A stretch of 9,607 bases of DNA from positions 1 to 9,607 of the forward strand of contig JBOFKD010000282.1 of NCBI GenBank assembly GCA_051657165.1, read 5' to 3'. Below, piece by piece: positions 1-6,454 of this stretch (the first letter of the stretch is position 1; the number at the start of each line of letters is the position of its first letter). A program made the position numbers and the translations under genes. The notes beneath the pieces are model-generated. The model saw only the letters and a list, made by a program, of their open reading frames with translations. It did no database searches and was not told the origin of the DNA. Source of the DNA: UBA7332 sp051657165 (GTDB lineage: Bacteria; Bacteroidota; Bacteroidia; Bacteroidales; UBA7332).

Positions 1-832
1 GGGTATTGAAGTTAGGCGATTTCATGATTTCGGTGATCAGATCAGTCGCTTTAAATTCTTTCACCGGATCTACTTTTTTGTCAATCAGGATTAATTGAAC
101 TTGCTGACCTTCGACTAATCGGAGAATATCAAAGAAATAGAATTCTGTGTCTGCATTCCATTTCGGTGTATATATCTTTTCCTGCGCATCTGCAGGTATA
201 TTGTTTTCAAAATCATAACGTCCGTTATTAGCCAGCAATATCGGTTGATATTCTGTGTCCGGAAGTCCTGTCAGACGAATATTGAGTCTGTTTTTATTTT
301 GAATCACAGGCATTTCGAACAGTTGCTCTGGTCCCGATTTGATTTGTACGGATTGAATTCTGCCTTTAAGAAGACTTTCTATATTATACGGAAAAAAATG
401 CTCTTCGTCATATTTGCTTCTTATCCGAAAATCAGATATTCGTGTTTCTCCGGGAGTTAATCCGGATTCAAAAAGATGACTCCTTTCTTTCCCAACTTGT
501 CCGACTTCAAAAAATGAATCTTTATATCCGACTCCCAGGAACGTATATTCTCCTTCAGGAAGATTTACAGATAGGGAATATTTCCCGGTAATACTTGTCG
601 GGATATTCCCGGATCCAGTTTGAACATATACTCCGTTCCGGTCAAAAATGTAAACATCGATATGGGATGCTGACACTTCAAATAAATCTGAATCAGTCGG
701 GTTAAGTTTATAAGTGAATTGCAGTGTAACATTTTGTGTACTGCAAACGGGTAGATCTTCAAATACGCAGCTTGATGATACACAGCTTAGCGTCAGTATG
801 ATTATTATGTTTTTAAGTGCTCTAAGAATCAT
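1..832 (-). CDS. FimB/Mfa2-family fimbrial anchor lipoprotein, 3' end cut by window edge
   Basis: This is a partial gene: 277 codons are visible from the ATG at 830-832 and the C-terminus lies outside the window. The N-terminus is a lipoprotein signal, a hydrophobic run NIIIILTL ending in Cys17 and Cys22; either could be lipidated, and Cys22 lies closest to the conserved part. It is followed by CVFEDLPVC and an LQFTYKLN strand, the arrangement typical of FimB/Mfa2 family anchors (Cys, acidic-Asp-Leu-Pro, Cys, then a beta strand with a Tyr-x-x-Asn). Further on, VYIFDRNGVYV and LPEGEYTFLGVG match the beta-sandwich strands of the family. Known members sit at the base of the fimbria, anchor it to the outer membrane and limit its length. 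The gene directly follows the fimbrillin gene on the same strand, separated by 71 nt containing a hairpin. Family assignment is firm; specificity for the neighbouring fimbrillin is inferred from position. Confidence 0.85.
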   Translation of the reverse strand, partial: MILRALKNIIIILTLSCVSSSCVFEDLPVCSTQNVTLQFTYKLNPTDSDLFEVSASHIDVYIFDRNGVYVQTGSGNIPTSITGKYSLSVNLPEGEYTFLGVGYKDSFFEVGQVGKERSHLFESGLTPGETRISDFRIRSKYDEEHFFPYNIESLLKGRIQSVQIKSGPEQLFEMPVIQNKNRLNIRLTGLPDTEYQPILLANNGRYDFENNIPADAQEKIYTPKWNADTEFYFFDILRLVEGQQVQLILIDKKVDPVKEFKATDLITEIMKSPNFNT

Positions 833-858
833 TATCGTATATTCTTTGTTAAAGCAAG

Positions 859-889
859 AAAAGGGAGAGAGGTGTGCTCTCTCCCTTTT
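859..889 (-). terminator. 13-bp hairpin between fimbrillin and anchor genes (attenuating terminator)
   Basis: The arms 859-871 and 877-889 are perfectly complementary over 13 bp with a 5-nt loop (872-876). Read on the minus strand, the stem is AAAAGGGAGAGAG / CTCTCTCCCTTTT, so the 3' arm ends in four U and is followed by CUUGCUUU. It begins 14 nt after the fimbrillin stop codon and ends 26 nt before the anchor ATG. The shape is that of an intrinsic terminator with a short, interrupted U-tract, which suggests partial read-through or protection of the upstream mRNA's 3' end. Either would yield more fimbrillin than anchor. Confidence 0.7.
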
Positions 890-903
890 GTTATATATTT
901 CTC

Positions 904-1992
904 TTAAACTTCAGGTTTCACCGGAACAATCTCCCAGCCTTTAACTTCAACTGTTACGTCAACGCTTGTTGCGTTCGGATCCGGTTCCGGAGTTACAGGA
1001 GGATTCACTACATCCATAATGTCTTTGATGTCAGATAGTTTCAACTGATAAACTTTTCCGTTTTCGAATGCACCGAAATAGTTGTTTGAACCATCTTTCA
1101 ATGCTACAACGTTCAACCATTGATTGTCAACAGCTGTGCCATCTTGTTTTTTGAAAGAAACATTGATGATCATGTGAACGTGATATTTTGCTGCATCTTC
1201 TTTGGTTGTCGCTGTAGTTGTAACACCTGTTACATCCGTAAATGTTTGTGGGAAGAAGTTATATCCGTATGTTTTACCATCTTCAATAGATGTTAGATCA
1301 GTTACTGCGTCAAACATCTTTGAACGGCTGCCACTTGCCTCATAAGCAACACTCCATGCCGGAGTAGATGCGTTAGTCAGTTTCGTAAGTGTTGTGGCTG
1401 TTCTGTCTTCTTTGATGTTATTCAGATAAAAACCATTGATTTTTAAATCTGTAATCGTGTTTGTAGCTCCCAAGTCGCCAATAACTTCCAGGCGAGCCAT
1501 TTCAGGAGCAACTTCTACTGCACAAGTACCGTTAGCATTACCTGTACCTGGTGTAATTGCGTTACCTCCGGTTACACGTACAGCACTTGATGTAGCACCG
1601 CCCTGACGCGTGTTAACACCGGCGTCTCGGCCTCTTTCATTATCGATATTCCCTTCAACTTCAAGGTAAGTCGCAGTACCGTTCACTTCTAAAGTTTTAG
1701 TAAGAGTTGTTGCGCTTGTGCCCGTGAAATCAGAAACTTGTAGCGTGTAAGTATTTACGATCGCTCCATTCTGATTTTGTCTTGCGTAAACCAGAACTGT
1801 ACCTTCCATGGTAACTTTCGCACCTGCTGCAGCTACATCATCTAATCCTTTTGTTGCCGCCATTTTAGGCAGGTTTAAGGAGATAGCAACGTGTTTAGGT
1901 GTTGAGTCTAGTACAGTTTCTCCTTCGTTCGAACATGAAATAAAAAAACTTGATGCAAGTAAGCTTACTGCTAAAAATTTAATAGTCTTCAT
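904..1992 (-). CDS. FimA/Mfa1-type fimbrillin (major fimbrial subunit) lipoprotein
   Basis: This 362-residue protein starts at the ATG at 1990-1992. A TTG 15 nt upstream would add five residues but gives a poorer signal peptide. The signal peptide MKTIKFLAVSLLASSFFISC has a lipobox cysteine at residue 20. The body is rich in Thr, Ala, Gly and Asn and in beta strands. It includes VLVYARQNQNG, the family-typical EMARLEVIGDLG segment and, at the C-terminus, a Pro-rich linker (VTPEPDPNA) followed by VDVTVEVKGWEIVPV, as in the donor-strand tail of Bacteroidales fimbrillins. In this family the lipoprotein precursor goes to the outer-membrane surface, is trimmed by protease and polymerises by strand exchange; Arg- and Lys-containing stretches after the lipobox could be cleavage sites. 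The ATG lies 11 nt after the DUF3868 stop, which suggests translational coupling. Whether it forms stalk or tip cannot be decided, but position beside the anchor favours stalk. Confidence 0.88.
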   Translation of the reverse strand: MKTIKFLAVSLLASSFFISCSNEGETVLDSTPKHVAISLNLPKMAATKGLDDVAAAGAKVTMEGTVLVYARQNQNGAIVNTYTLQVSDFTGTSATTLTKTLEVNGTATYLEVEGNIDNERGRDAGVNTRQGGATSSAVRVTGGNAITPGTGNANGTCAVEVAPEMARLEVIGDLGATNTITDLKINGFYLNNIKEDRTATTLTKLTNASTPAWSVAYEASGSRSKMFDAVTDLTSIEDGKTYGYNFFPQTFTDVTGVTTTATTKEDAAKYHVHMIINVSFKKQDGTAVDNQWLNVVALKDGSNNYFGAFENGKVYQLKLSDIKDIMDVVNPPVTPEPDPNATSVDVTVEVKGWEIVPVKPEV

Positions 1993-2003
1993 TTTAAAAT
2001 TTT

Positions 2004-3551
2004 TCAATTAATAATATATTCTAAATTTTGATTTGATAAGTCATAACCTTCTCCGGCTGCATTTTCGAAAATACGAATTGCATTTTTACGATTACCGGTC
2101 ATTAAATAATAAACACCCAGATTATTCTCAAATTCAAGAATCCGTTTTTTTGAATGTTTGCGCTTTAGAAACTTCCAGGCTTCTTCCGGCTTATTATCGA
2201 TCAGGCAAATTGCTGCCCTATTTAATACAGCCGTTTCATCATTCGGGTATCGCTCCAGTATTTTGGTTAGCAGAGACCGGTATGCTTGCGTTGCAAATTT
2301 CTCCTGACTCAATAATAAGTTGAAATCATTTATGGTCAGTTGTTCATCGCTGATCTGATATAATTCCCGGATCTTATCTATATTGTTTTCCGTTTTACTG
2401 TATATAACCCGGAATTCAATTCTTCGAAGCAATGGGAAATAGACCTCACTCATATGTCTGTATGCGTTACCTGAAAACAGATCCATCAGTTTCTTTTCTC
2501 GTCCCTGAAAGATGTCTGTCGTTTCTATTATTGATAGAGCCTTATCTCTGTAATTTGTAACATTGGCGTGAAGCAGTTTTGTTAATCCGTCCCAATCTTC
2601 ACCATACCAGTTGATTATAAACTGAGAGTTGCTAAAGCCGAAATGTTTTTTTAATTGTTCGCCGAAGGCTTCCGAACGTTTTTGGGAGATACGCATATTT
2701 TGCTCATAAGTACCCTCGGGAGATGCATATCCGGATATGTAAATCTGTTTGATATATGCTCCGTTGTCGATAAGTTCTTTTATCTGATGTTTAAGTTCAG
2801 ACATGGAGCCTTTATTGTTTTTGAAATTCTCATTAACGGCTGTTTTTGAAGCTTCATAGTCGAATTGAATTTCGTATTTGATTTCCTGATGATCCCGATC
2901 ATAAACATAAGGTTTGATTTCCGCAACTTTCAGTAATGGAATGAGCGCATCGTAAGGTCCGGGCAGGTCAATATTACTCTGTAATCGGATCTGATTATTT
3001 CCCTCTTGAGTTTGTCCCGGATTTTTATTTTTGTCTTCCTTCTTTTTTGAACCACCGGAAGTAATTTCTTTTTCTTTTCGGGAAAAGGACGAGATTTCCG
3101 TCTTACCGCATCGGCATCCGGATACCGAAAGGTCCAGAGCCGCTTCACGCATCCAGGCTTCATAAGCAATCTTCCCGGTGTATGTGTATATGAACGGACT
3201 GGTTGTAACTTCAAGAAAACGGGCTCCCGCTTCGATCGTCTTTTTCCGTTCTTCGAGAGTCATAAAAGAATAGTCTCTTTTTTGGATTTTTTGGCGTTGT
3301 TTCCCGTTTAAGATTAAACTTGGAAATATTCCTGTTTTTTCTGACCTGGTCAGAAAAGGGGTAAGCTCGATAGACTCGGATGGAGTGATCTCTGAATTTA
3401 CCTGAAAAAGGATGTTGAGATTGATCGAATCTCCTTGTTGCTTTACGTCAACAGCTACAACATCCAGTTTGTCGGCTATTTGCTTTTTTTTAGCCGAGGC
3501 TGTGTAGTTTAAGGAGATTAATGCAGTTAAACATAAAGTTTTAAAATACAT
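2004..3551 (-). CDS. DUF3868 protein with OmpA-like domain and C-terminal TPR-like repeats
   Basis: This 515-residue exported protein begins with a classical signal peptide (MYFKTLCLTALISLNYTASA, cleavage near residue 20). Residues about 25-150 resemble DUF3868: a beta-rich region with a 'TSPFIYTYTGKIAYEAWM' stretch and a Cys146-x-Cys148 pair. Residues 155-190 are a charged, low-complexity Lys/Glu/Ser linker. Residues 225-300 resemble an OmpA-like domain (IYISGYASPEG, then N..IS..RSEAF), which in OmpA proteins binds peptidoglycan. Residues 440-505 read as TPR-like helices (AVLNRAAICLIDNKPEEAW, then NNLGVYYLMTGNRKNAIRIF). DUF3868 and DUF3575 genes commonly precede fimbrillin genes in Bacteroidales, so a role in fimbria assembly or anchoring in the periplasm is likely. 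A direct biochemical activity is not known to me. ATG start at 3549-3551, 79 nt after the DUF3575 gene. Confidence 0.8.
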   Translation of the reverse strand: MYFKTLCLTALISLNYTASAKKKQIADKLDVVAVDVKQQGDSINLNILFQVNSEITPSESIELTPFLTRSEKTGIFPSLILNGKQRQKIQKRDYSFMTLEERKKTIEAGARFLEVTTSPFIYTYTGKIAYEAWMREAALDLSVSGCRCGKTEISSFSRKEKEITSGGSKKKEDKNKNPGQTQEGNNQIRLQSNIDLPGPYDALIPLLKVAEIKPYVYDRDHQEIKYEIQFDYEASKTAVNENFKNNKGSMSELKHQIKELIDNGAYIKQIYISGYASPEGTYEQNMRISQKRSEAFGEQLKKHFGFSNSQFIINWYGEDWDGLTKLLHANVTNYRDKALSIIETTDIFQGREKKLMDLFSGNAYRHMSEVYFPLLRRIEFRVIYSKTENNIDKIRELYQISDEQLTINDFNLLLSQEKFATQAYRSLLTKILERYPNDETAVLNRAAICLIDNKPEEAWKFLKRKHSKKRILEFENNLGVYYLMTGNRKNAIRIFENAAGEGYDLSNQNLEYIIN

Positions 3552-3604
3552 GATTATTTTGTTTTGTAATAACGTCTTGTCTTAGCAAGTCTCTATTATA
3601 GATG

Positions 3605-3619
3605 TACCGGTATCCGGTA
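3605..3619. repeat. Small inverted repeat between DUF3575 and DUF3868 genes
   Basis: TACCGG (3605-3610) and CCGGTA (3614-3619) form a 6-bp GC-containing stem with a 3-nt loop. It lies in the 79-nt gap, close after the DUF3575 stop codon. There is no U-tract, so a terminator is unlikely; it may be a minor mRNA-stability hairpin or chance. Confidence 0.3.
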
Positions 3620-3630
3620 GTATTCTTCGT

Positions 3631-4590
3631 TTATTTTAAAATATAAACCAGATTAAGAGCCAGTTTAGTCGGAGCCAGTACCAGCTTGTTTTTCTCTGTA
3701 ATAGCTGTTCCGCAATTTGTGCATGGATACTTGGTGTAAGAATTGTATAATATTCCCAATCCTATTTCGAGTTCCAGGTTCAATCGATTTCCTATAATCC
3801 AGCTATATCCGTATCCCATTCCGGCACCTGTTGCAGTTCCCTGATATCTGTTTTTTTGTATATCTTCCGAAAATACCGGACCCTTGGGAAGTCCGCCGAC
3901 ATTATATCTGGCGTATTGTATGTTCCCGCTCAGGAAATGACCTCCGTTGTTATCACATAGCCAATATCTGAACTCCGGGCGTAGCAGGAGGTGTCTGATT
4001 CTTGTTTTTCCGTAACTCCACGGATTGTAGGAGATTTGTCCACCGATACTCCATTGTGGCCGAATCGCATAGTTTACACCTAAATTAAGTGATCCGGTCA
4101 TTAATAGTAATGTGTTTGTTCGTATAGACCATGCGCCCCTTCCGGATACGGGCAGTTTGTATGGTTCTAAACTTTGGATGGATACACCGGATAAGTCAGT
4201 CTGAATAGTATCCGGTTTCATATCAGGCAATGTTATCTGATTGGCTAAACGAGGCAGTCGAACACTGTCTCGCTTAATTTGTACGATTACAGGTGTTTCG
4301 ATTTTCTTTTTTTCTTTCTTTTCAACCAGGCAGTAAACGGTTCCGATTGTTTTCAGATCAATATTTGTGCCTTCCAATAGATGAAGCAATGTCGTTTCCA
4401 GGTCGGTACTCTGAAGCAGGATTGTGTTATCCGGATATAAAGTATCTGTCATGGACGGACTGTAGGAAATAATGATACCGTATGATTGTTCCAGCTTTTT
4501 TAAGAGCATAGTCAGGTTGGGTTTACCGGAATTTGCAAATGCGGAAAAGTATGAGCAAATCAGTAAACAATTGATTATTATGTGTTTCAT
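3631..4590 (-). CDS. DUF3575 outer-membrane beta-barrel protein with N-terminal STN-like domain
   Basis: The protein has 319 residues. A signal peptide (about 1-20, IIINCLLICSYFSAFA) is followed by an STN-like segment at 25-90: LTMLLKKLEQSYGIIISYSP, then DLETTLLHLLEGTNIDLK and VYCLVEKK. This is the secretin/TonB short N-terminal fold found in TonB receptors that signal to FecR proteins. After a Lys/Pro linker, residues 150-319 match DUF3575: W-x-I-x-TNTLLL, NLGVNY, W-SIGGQISYNPW, RPEFRYWL, GMGYGYSW, a Cys290-x-x-Cys293 pair and a C-terminal strand ending in VYILK, typical of an outer-membrane barrel. The gene sits 14 nt after the anti-sigma gene and leads the fimbrial genes. I infer that it is the outer-membrane partner that passes a signal to the FecR protein. 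DUF3575 assignment is strong; the STN assignment is pattern-based. Confidence 0.8.
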   Translation of the reverse strand: MKHIIINCLLICSYFSAFANSGKPNLTMLLKKLEQSYGIIISYSPSMTDTLYPDNTILLQSTDLETTLLHLLEGTNIDLKTIGTVYCLVEKKEKKKIETPVIVQIKRDSVRLPRLANQITLPDMKPDTIQTDLSGVSIQSLEPYKLPVSGRGAWSIRTNTLLLMTGSLNLGVNYAIRPQWSIGGQISYNPWSYGKTRIRHLLLRPEFRYWLCDNNGGHFLSGNIQYARYNVGGLPKGPVFSEDIQKNRYQGTATGAGMGYGYSWIIGNRLNLELEIGLGILYNSYTKYPCTNCGTAITEKNKLVLAPTKLALNLVYILK

Positions 4591-4604
4591 TCGTTGTTAC
4601 TAAG

Positions 4605-5426
4605 TTAATATAGCATGTAGATTCCGTTGTCTTCCTTGACTTGTACATTGCAGCTTAATGATATTAACTGTAATGTTCCCTCAAGATCGTTCTGTAATAT
4701 CGGACCTGAATAACGTACCTCGGAGCGATTAGCCTCAATAATAAATTTTCGGCTATAGATCTGTTCCAGTTGAACAACCAATTCTTTCAGAGGAACTGCA
4801 TCCAATATAATCGGCTCTGATTTAGAAGACATATCTGAAATAGTTGTTTCCTGTGAAGAGGTCGTCAGTTGATAACTGTCTTTGGATACAGATAATGTAT
4901 CTCCGGCTTTTAAATCTTGTGCACCGATTGAGTTACTTACCAGAACATGTCCCTCTTTACAGCTTATATCCGTGATATCTCCGGTTTCCGTAACGGTGAA
5001 AATAGTACCCAGTACTTTGATATTGACATTTTCGGTTTTCACGCTAAAGGTCGTACCGGCTTTTACCACATCGAATTCAGCCGAACCTTTCATTGCAACT
5101 TTACGCTCGAAATTCCAGAGTATCGTATTGTATTTGATTTCTGAATCGGGATATATTTTAACTTGCGATCCATCCGGTAAAGTGTGATCTGCCAGATACA
5201 TATCTGAATAGATCTTTCTCTCTGATGCAAAATAGGTTATGCCGATTCCTCCTGTAAATAAAGCGACAGATGCAGCGATTCTTAAAAATAGCCGTTTCCT
5301 CTTTTTCTTTTGTTTGCTCCTATAGTATTTATCCATCAATACAGTAGCGATCTCCTCTTTTTTATGGAAGGTCTCATGTTTTAATGGAATCTTACTATAG
5401 TCTTTCCATTTTATGTCATTTCCCAC
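4605..5426 (-). CDS. FecR-family anti-sigma factor with DUF4974 C-terminus
   Basis: This 273-residue protein starts at a GTG (5424-5426). The next in-frame ATG is codon 31, and starting there would remove most of the cytoplasmic tail, so GTG is preferred. Residues 1-45 form a basic cytoplasmic segment (KQKKKRKR) expected to bind the sigma factor. One membrane helix follows at about 46-67 (LFLRIAASVALFTGGIGITYF). The periplasmic FecR domain (about 80-180) shows TLPDGSQVKIYPDSEIKYN, KGSAEFDV, TTFSVKTENVNIKVLGTIFTV and AGDTLSV. The C-terminal 206-272 (ILDAVPLKELVVQLEQIY, then ISLSCNVQVKEDNGIYML) is DUF4974, itself STN-like. In Bacteroidota such proteins hold the adjacent ECF sigma factor until an outer-membrane STN protein signals. 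It lies 20 nt after the sigma gene and 14 nt before the STN-DUF3575 gene, so all three are probably co-transcribed. Confidence 0.9.
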   Translation of the reverse strand: MGNDIKWKDYSKIPLKHETFHKKEEIATVLMDKYYRSKQKKKRKRLFLRIAASVALFTGGIGITYFASERKIYSDMYLADHTLPDGSQVKIYPDSEIKYNTILWNFERKVAMKGSAEFDVVKAGTTFSVKTENVNIKVLGTIFTVTETGDITDISCKEGHVLVSNSIGAQDLKAGDTLSVSKDSYQLTTSSQETTISDMSSKSEPIILDAVPLKELVVQLEQIYSRKFIIEANRSEVRYSGPILQNDLEGTLQLISLSCNVQVKEDNGIYMLY

Positions 5427-5446
5427 TGATAAATTTTTAATTTTAG

Positions 5447-6022
5447 TTACACTTTTATTACTAAAAACAGACTTCTCAGATTTCCTAAATTTCTTAACTT
5501 TAATAGTGCGCGCGATGCCACATTTCGAACGATCTGATTGCTGACACCTAATATCTGAGCAATTTCATCGTTGCTGCAACTTTTATAGTACTTTAGATAA
5601 ATGACTTCACGCTGTTGGGGTGATAATTCATTTAAAGCATTTTGGAGTTTAAGAAGTGTTTCTTCTTTATGCTCTCCCTGGATTATAGCGGTCTCAATGT
5701 CAACTTCCAGATCAAAATCATAGTCAGACTGAGCCGTCTGATCGATTGAGAACACAAGTATAGAGCGTTTTTTACTTGCCGCCCGTATAAGAGTTCGCTT
5801 GAGAGATGCATAAAGATATGCTTTTATTGAGTCCGGATAAGAAAGATTTTCCCTCTTTTCATACAGATAGACAAATAAGCTTTGAATAGCTTCTGTTACG
5901 AATTCCTCGTCGCTTACAATCTTCATTCCATATCCATAAAGGAGATCGGCATATTCGTTGTATAGTTTAGAAAATGCCAGTTCGTTTCCGTTCTTAATAA
6001 GATTCCAAAAATCTTTATCCAT
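5447..6022 (-). CDS. ECF sigma-70 family factor (FecI-like)
   Basis: The protein has 191 residues with an ATG start at 6020-6022. Region 2 spans about 10-85 (AFSKLYNEYADLLYGYGMKI, EEFVTEAIQSLFVYLYEKRE, SIKAYLYASLKR) and region 4 about 122-178 (LLKLQNALNELSPQQREVIY, then DEIAQILGVSNQIVRNVASR as the helix-turn-helix). The 90-120 linker is acidic. Length and architecture are normal for Bacteroidota FecI-like ECF factors. It is the first gene of the operon, followed by its anti-sigma factor, so the sigma factor may transcribe its own operon including the fimbrial genes, a positive loop. The promoter it recognises cannot be read with confidence from a single site. Confidence 0.92.
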   Translation of the reverse strand: MDKDFWNLIKNGNELAFSKLYNEYADLLYGYGMKIVSDEEFVTEAIQSLFVYLYEKRENLSYPDSIKAYLYASLKRTLIRAASKKRSILVFSIDQTAQSDYDFDLEVDIETAIIQGEHKEETLLKLQNALNELSPQQREVIYLKYYKSCSNDEIAQILGVSNQIVRNVASRALLKLRNLGNLRSLFLVIKV

Positions 6023-6071
6023 ACATCATATTTTTACAGTACACATAAAGCTTAGTTCGTAACATTTATTT

Positions 6072-6098
6072 CTTTATATTTTTTCGAAAAATATAAAG
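6072..6098. repeat. 12-bp AT-rich palindrome in the sigma gene leader
   Basis: CTTTATATTTTT (6072-6083) and AAAAATATAAAG (6087-6098) are perfect inverted repeats with a 3-nt spacer. On the minus strand it ends 49 nt before the sigma ATG. If the -7 box at 6177-6184 is used, the palindrome would be transcribed and could fold in the leader; otherwise it could be an operator for the upstream AraC protein or another regulator. Function is inferred. Confidence 0.5.
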
Positions 6099-6176
6099 CA
6101 TTCATCTGGAAACTCTGCTTTAGGTGGTTTTTTAGTTTGTCCGCGCGTTATGTTTGCTTATATTATTTTTACACTG

Positions 6177-6184
6177 CAAAAATA
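6177..6184 (-). promoter_or_regulatory. Candidate Bacteroides -7 box for the sigma/fimbrial operon
   Basis: Read on the minus strand this is TATTTTTG, an exact fit to the Bacteroides primary-sigma -7 consensus TAnnTTTG. No clear TTTG -33 element lies 19-21 nt upstream, so it may be weak or need an activator such as the neighbouring AraC protein. It predicts a leader of roughly 150 nt before the sigma ATG. Confidence 0.35.
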
Positions 6185-6390
6185 GACGGATTCTCCGGAT
6201 ATGTTGTTATATAAATTTCCGTATGTCTTATATTTTTGTCCGGATTGATCAATATATCAGTTTGTTACCTTTTGTTTGTCTCTAGCTGCGTGTTACAAAG
6301 TGAGATTTGTTAGCTTCTTTAATATATGGATAATCTTAATCTTATTGTTAAATTTTAAGTAAACTCCTTTTTTGACAGATAAGATTATTC

Positions 6391-6427
6391 AAAAAAAGCA
6401 GGCTATTGTATATAAATAGTCTGCTTT
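6391..6427 (-). terminator. Intrinsic terminator after the AraC-family gene
   Basis: The arms 6395-6407 and 6415-6427 pair over 13 positions with one mismatch, with a 7-nt loop. On the minus strand the stem AAAGCAGACTATT / AATAGCCTGCTTT is followed directly by further Ts, giving a run of seven (6391-6397). It starts 28 nt after the AraC stop codon and should separate the AraC transcript from the sigma/fimbrial operon. Confidence 0.8.
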
Positions 6428-6454
6428 GGAATTTTTATTCTTAACGATACGTTT

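Larger units (their letters stand above)
6023..6454. other. 432-nt intergenic region upstream of the sigma/fimbrial operon
   Basis: No gene is visible here. It contains the terminator of the AraC gene at its far end, a candidate minus-strand -7 box (6177-6184), a 12-bp AT palindrome (6072-6098) and a direct repeat of TTTGTCCG (6136-6143 and 6235-6242). It is long for this gene-dense stretch and is the natural place for control of the fimbrial operon. I found no pair of longer inverted repeats that would indicate a phase-variable invertible promoter. Confidence 0.55.

Noticed and set aside
859..889. Rho-independent terminator that fully ends the operon before the anchor gene
   Set aside because: The U-tract is short and interrupted, and the downstream gene belongs functionally to the operon; partial termination is the better reading.
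2930..3214. Basic 94-codon minus-strand frame
   Set aside because: It lies wholly within the DUF3868 gene in another frame and has no family resemblance; it is a shadow of the Lys/Arg-rich linker.
4882..5187. 101-codon plus-strand frame
   Set aside because: It is antisense to the FecR gene, whose domains are clear; it is a shadow frame.
6177..6300. Possible invertible (phase-variable) promoter upstream of the sigma gene, as known at many Bacteroides surface loci
   Set aside because: A -7-like box occurs on both strands (6177-6184 minus, near 6231-6238 plus), but I found no matching inverted repeats flanking the segment and no recombinase gene in the window.
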